Source: Methylobacterium pseudosasicola | GTDB lineage: Bacteria; Pseudomonadota; Alphaproteobacteria; Rhizobiales; Beijerinckiaceae | DNA: 64,000 bases | Assembly (NCBI RefSeq): GCF_900114535.1 | Contig: NZ_FOTK01000023.1 | Location: 1-64,000 of the forward strand | Direction: 5' to 3' | Part shown: positions 62,161 to 64,000 of the stretch, piece after piece | Layout: each line of letters opens with the position of its first letter | How positions within the stretch are numbered: position 1 is the stretch's first letter | Notes under the pieces: generated by a model | What the model was told of the DNA's origin: nothing | What the model saw: the letters and a program-made list of their open reading frames with translations, nothing else | Database searches by the model: none | Translations under genes and position numbers: made by a program

Positions 62161-63762
62161 ATGCCGAAGAACATCGTGGTTTTTTCGGACGGCACTGGCC
62201 AGGACGGCGGCGTCCGTCCCGAGCAGCGCGTCAGCAACGTCTACAAGATGTACCGCGTCTGCAAGGTCGGGCCGGAGAGCGACATCGATCCGGCGGAGCA
62301 GGTCGCCTTCTACGACCCTGGCCTCGGCACCGACATCGGCGCAACCGCCCTGACGGCGCCGGTCCGGTTTGCGCAGAAGATGGCCGCCTCGCTCTCGGGC
62401 CGCGGCATCGCGACTAACATCGCCGACTGCTACCGCTTCATCGCCGACCACTACGAACCCGGTGACAGGGTGTTCCTGATCGGCTTCAGCCGAGGGGCCT
62501 ACACGGTCCGGTGCGTGGCGAACCTGCTGATGTATTGCGGCGTCCCGACCCGGGGGAAGGACGGCCCGCTCCTGCGCTACCGCAAGATGACCGCCGACAT
62601 CGCCAAGGAGGCGGTCGGGACGGTGCTGGAGCACGGCGCCGGCCACCCGCGCGCCGAGTTCGACGCGGAGCGGGCCGAGCTAGCCCGCCGTTTCCGGGAG
62701 ACCTACTCCTCGCACCATCCCGACCACGCCCGCGACCCGGCGGACAGGAAGTCGAACGTCGAGCCGTACTTCATCGGGACGTTCGACACGGTCGCGGCCC
62801 TGGGGGTCGCCGGCGCGAAGCGGTCGCTGATCAAGGCCGGGTTGGCGGCCGCCGTGGTCATCCCGGTCGGCCTCGCCGTCACGGCGACGGCGGCGCTCGC
62901 CGGCGGACTGTCGTACGCGCTCGGCGGCCCGTTCTGGAAGGTCGACATCGGCGTCGCCGCGCTACTTTCGCTCGCCGCCGGTGGCGTGGCGTGGGCGGTG
63001 GCCCGGCGGCTCCGGGCGGCCAAGACTAAAACGATCAAGGATTGGCCTGTCGCGGGGCAGGAGCGCAGCCACGTCGCCGAGTGGAAGGGCGAGAACTTCG
63101 ACCGCTACCTGAGCGCACAGGTCGGCTACGCGCGGGCGGCCATCGCCATCGACGAGCGCCGGGCGGACTTCCGGCGGGTGAGGTGGGGCACCACGGAGGC
63201 GAGCCCCCCGCGCCCCGCCGGCGTGCCGGGTCAGTTCCGGCAGGTCTGGTTCGCGGGCAACCATTCCGACATCGGCGGAAGCTACGACGAGACCGAATCG
63301 CGCCTGTCCGACATCGCGCTGAAGTGGATGCTGGAGCAGGCTGTCTGCATCCCGGACGGGCTGAAGGTCGACGGCATGCCGGCGGTGGCGGACATGCACC
63401 ATCCTGTCGAGGTCACGTCGATCCCGCGCCTGCGGCTGCACCCGTCGGCGGCCGGCGCGCAGCACTGCGAGGTGGCCGGCATGCGCGACGCCATCGCCGC
63501 GCGCACCGAGGCCTCTTGGGTCCCGGCGCGGATCCGTAAATGGGCGCAGGGCAAGTCGTGGGAGGAGGAAGCCCGCGACCCGAAGACGGACGCCCCGGTC
63601 CACCCCAGCGTGGACGAGCGCTTTGCCGCCGGTCCGGTGATCCAGTGCGACGGTCTCAGGCCCTACAGGCCGGCCGTCCTGGCAGGCCACGAGCGGTTCC
63701 GTCATTTCTACGAGGAAGCGGAAACCGCCGCCGGTACAGGCGAACCCGTGACCCCGGCCTGA
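62161..63762 (+). CDS. DUF2235 alpha/beta-hydrolase with two transmembrane segments
   Basis: 533 aa from ATG 62161 (ATG 62146 possible). It starts KNIVVFSDGTGQDGG, the usual opening of DUF2235. The nucleophile is S110 in LIGFSRGAY; candidate acid D209 (FIGTFDTVAALG) and base H368 (WFAGNHSDIGGSY) complete a hydrolase set. Two hydrophobic helices (about 223-251 and 260-283) are inserted between, so the enzyme is probably membrane-bound. DUF2235 includes the Tle1 type VI phospholipase effectors; no type VI genes are near. Pairing with TIR suggests a phospholipase or esterase effector. Confidence 0.88.
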   Translation: MPKNIVVFSDGTGQDGGVRPEQRVSNVYKMYRVCKVGPESDIDPAEQVAFYDPGLGTDIGATALTAPVRFAQKMAASLSGRGIATNIADCYRFIADHYEPGDRVFLIGFSRGAYTVRCVANLLMYCGVPTRGKDGPLLRYRKMTADIAKEAVGTVLEHGAGHPRAEFDAERAELARRFRETYSSHHPDHARDPADRKSNVEPYFIGTFDTVAALGVAGAKRSLIKAGLAAAVVIPVGLAVTATAALAGGLSYALGGPFWKVDIGVAALLSLAAGGVAWAVARRLRAAKTKTIKDWPVAGQERSHVAEWKGENFDRYLSAQVGYARAAIAIDERRADFRRVRWGTTEASPPRPAGVPGQFRQVWFAGNHSDIGGSYDETESRLSDIALKWMLEQAVCIPDGLKVDGMPAVADMHHPVEVTSIPRLRLHPSAAGAQHCEVAGMRDAIAARTEASWVPARIRKWAQGKSWEEEARDPKTDAPVHPSVDERFAAGPVIQCDGLRPYRPAVLAGHERFRHFYEEAETAAGTGEPVTPA

Positions 63763-64000
63763 CGCGGCAGGCCCGGCACAACCTCGCATTCCGGCGGCGC
63801 AACGCGTGCGGCCGCACCGTGCTCCGGGACACCTTGCGGCGCGCAGGGCTTCGATTCCGAAGTCCCGCCGCAAGTCCACTGCCACCATCTGCGTCCTGCG
63901 GAACGGTGAGGGTGATGCGCCACGACGTGTGGCAATCGCGCCGGCGCCCGCGTCCGGCCCTTTCGAACACGGCCCGACGCGGGCAAGATCGCTTCGTTCA
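63763..64000. other. 3' end of window, no gene supported
   Basis: 238 bases after the DUF2235 gene. Frames here are Arg/Pro-rich and lack ribosome sites; nothing is recognised. An incomplete gene could start beyond the window. Confidence 0.4.

Overview
The window is GC-rich chromosomal DNA from an alphaproteobacterium, most probably Methylobacterium/Methylorubrum or a close relative. This rests on the high GC content, a NepR/EcfG general-stress-response pair, 'ADLPRR'-type outer-membrane beta-barrel proteins, rhizobiales-style palindromic intergenic repeats and dense ATGA/GTGA-coupled operons. There are no rRNA genes, no CRISPR array and no intact transposase. One tRNA, tRNA-Ile(CAU), is present.

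Layout. 1-4.5 kb: the start of an outer-membrane protein, a probable small-RNA/terminator locus, small membrane and hypothetical proteins, and a full beta-barrel protein. 4.6-14.6 kb: two heavy-metal RND efflux modules facing each other. The first is a CzcBA type (divalent metals); the second is a CusBA type with a FixH-like and a Met/His-rich protein (copper/silver). The two pump genes overlap tail to tail by 103 bp and neither module has an outer-membrane factor gene. 14.7-18 kb: Tat-exported beta-carbonic anhydrase, DCC-family protein, tRNA-Ile, AlkA-like glycosylase and a metallophosphoesterase. 18-19.5 kb: nepR converging on an EcfG-type sigma factor whose N-terminal extension itself looks like NepR. 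19.8-25 kb: a YihY/BrkB membrane protein, then larC-larE-larB (nickel-pincer nucleotide cofactor synthesis, no larA here) and a Tat-exported aldo/keto reductase. 25-41 kb: an orphan molybdenum hydroxylase large subunit, PepSY protein, alanine/ureidoglycine-glyoxylate aminotransferase, glycosyltransferase, SDR dehydrogenase, SGNH hydrolase, a LysR/quinone-reductase pair, a SulP-STAS-cNMP transporter and secreted proteins of unknown role.

41.5-47.1 kb is a compact sulfonate-utilisation operon, ssuE-ssuA-ssuA-ssuC-ssuB-ssuD, with two tandem binding-protein paralogues. 48.4-60.7 kb is rich in redox enzymes and one-component regulators: a FAD monooxygenase/ABM/MarR operon, LysR+TetR facing an Old Yellow Enzyme, and LysR facing a reductase/quinone-oxidoreductase/FUSC exporter cluster, then an amine oxidase. 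This looks like a detoxification or aromatic/quinone-handling island, with clear palindromic operators in front of the MarR and TetR genes.

61.4-63.8 kb holds a two-gene operon of a TIR-domain protein and a DUF2235 alpha/beta-hydrolase with two membrane segments. It has the look of a nucleotide-signalling or abortive-infection-type defence pair. The two most interesting observations are this TIR-DUF2235 operon and the NepR-like domain at the front of the EcfG-type sigma factor.
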